Shown in pieces: positions 63,602 to 64,000 of a DNA stretch of 64,000 nt (position 1 is the stretch's first letter; every line of letters begins with the position of its first letter). Location: positions 468,411 to 532,410 of the forward strand of contig CAWJFC010000006.1 in the NCBI GenBank assembly GCA_963841945.1, written 5' to 3'. The notes under the pieces are model-generated. The model did no database searches, was not told where the DNA came from, and saw only the letters and a program-made list of their open reading frames with translations. The stretch is from Acidiflorens sp963841945 (GTDB lineage Bacteria > Acidobacteriota > Terriglobia > Terriglobales > Acidobacteriaceae). A program made the translations under genes and the position numbers.

Positions 63602-63777
63602 GCGGGATAGTCCAGCGCCTCCGGAATCATGAGTTTCGAAATCGCCTCGGCGGCGCGGTCCTTCGAAAGCCGGCAGCCGGTAAGGCAGGTCGTGAGTTCG
63701 GATTGCAGCGAGAGAAACTGTTCGGCCCCGTTACACTTCGCGCAGGGACCGGCTTTTCTCGGGGTGCGAGCCGTCAT
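63598..63777 (-). CDS. 59-aa CxxC protein, coupled to the ETF-quinone oxidoreductase
   Basis: The protein begins MTARTPRKAGPCAKCNGAEQ and later has TTCLTGCRL, so four Cys in two pairs may bind zinc or an Fe-S cluster. Its TGA overlaps the ATG of the oxidoreductase gene (ATGA). It is below 60 residues and easily missed. The ribosome site is weak (CGGGA). No family is recognised; it is likely translated together with the operon. Confidence 0.6.
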   Translation of the reverse strand: MTARTPRKAGPCAKCNGAEQFLSLQSELTTCLTGCRLSKDRAAEAISKLMIPEALDYPA

Positions 63778-63937
63778 TCCCGATCACATCCAAGCCATAG
63801 GAGCCGATTCCAGGGATGATGCCTTCCAGAGAATCGGGCTCGTCTTGTTGGTAGCAGCCGCGATATCCAGCTTCATCCCAAGCGGGATGACGGTTGTGTC
63901 CGAATACCAACTCGGCGCAGATGCGGATATTCTCCAC
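63731..63937 (-). CDS. Small Cys/His-containing protein, start uncertain
   Basis: The frame reads IRICAELVFGHNRHPAWDEA, then GYRGCYQQDEPDSLEGIIPG, and looks coding. The GTG at 63937 is the only canonical start in frame; the frame is open further upstream (ERPDATCSRHGRV) to a stop just right of 63975. A different frame starts at ATG 63975 overlapping the previous gene's stop, so a frameshift at the 5' end is possible. Its 3' end overlaps the 59-aa gene by 47 bp. Confidence 0.45.
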   Translation of the reverse strand: MENIRICAELVFGHNRHPAWDEAGYRGCYQQDEPDSLEGIIPGIGSYGLDVIGNDGSHPEKSRSLREV

Positions 63938-63971
63938 TCGCCCGTGCCGACTGCACGTGGCATCAGGGCGC

Positions 63972-64000
63972 TCATAAATTCACCAGCCCCGGCAGCCCTT
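63972..64000 (-). CDS. 3' end of an unidentified gene (partial)
   Basis: The last codons read GLPGLVNL and a TGA at 63972-63974 that overlaps the ATG at 63975. Too little is present to identify it. The overlap pattern suggests it belongs to the same operon. Confidence 0.35.

Overview
The window is a G+C-rich bacterial chromosome segment. Its gene content fits a soil Acidobacteriota (Terriglobia / Koribacter-like): a secreted phosphoesterase with InlB-like repeats, tiny DUF1328/DUF3309/lmo0937-type proteins, several NarX-type kinases and a BcsC-like TPR porin. The taxon is an inference from content; there is no rRNA. No CRISPR array, transposase or intact prophage was seen.

Layout. 1-4.9 kb: the 3' end of glyS, a ppdK gene with an apparent one-base frameshift, a hypothetical gene and a tRNA-Glu. 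5.3-8.95 kb: a stress-type cluster (SYLF lipoprotein-like protein, a Q-rich disordered protein, a 71-aa membrane protein, a glycine-zipper protein, a Crp/Fnr regulator and a DUF1328 protein). 9-37 kb: a large cell-surface and exopolysaccharide region. It holds nucleotidyltransferases, a STAS protein, a thymidylate-kinase-like protein, two related secreted lectin-like proteins, a phospholipase-C-type phosphoesterase, a multicopper oxidase and TPR proteins. It also has a 1,400-residue BcsC-like exporter, GT4, GT2 and GT-C-like glycosyltransferases, a GH99-like hydrolase, and a flippase fused to a ParB-like domain. 37-38 kb: three very small genes, including a metallothionein and a secreted-protein gene broken by an in-frame TAG.

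37.9-59.4 kb is a signalling region. It contains an ECF sigma factor, a NarL-type regulator, two receiver-only proteins and a 2,104-residue poly-HAMP hybrid kinase resembling fungal Nik1/Os-1. It also contains a REC-kinase fusion, a DUF4118-PAS kinase and a protein with two complete kinase cores. Between 50.6 and 55.9 kb lies a stretch of gene relics: an ECF sigma fragment, an HTH-only regulator, a MEDS-PAS-kinase, hypB and half a tRNA. These are mixed with intact small stress-type genes and a sulfotransferase. This looks like an old insertion/decay region. Two of the small genes here are paralogues of genes at 6.3-6.9 kb.

59.6-64 kb is a minus-strand operon for an electron transfer flavoprotein (alpha, beta) and its quinone oxidoreductase fused to an eight-cysteine ferredoxin-like tail. 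It is preceded by two tiny overlapping genes. Together the genes point to a bacterium that builds a complex envelope polysaccharide, has elaborate phosphorelay control of stress or envelope state, and has a membrane-linked electron bifurcation or ETF pathway.
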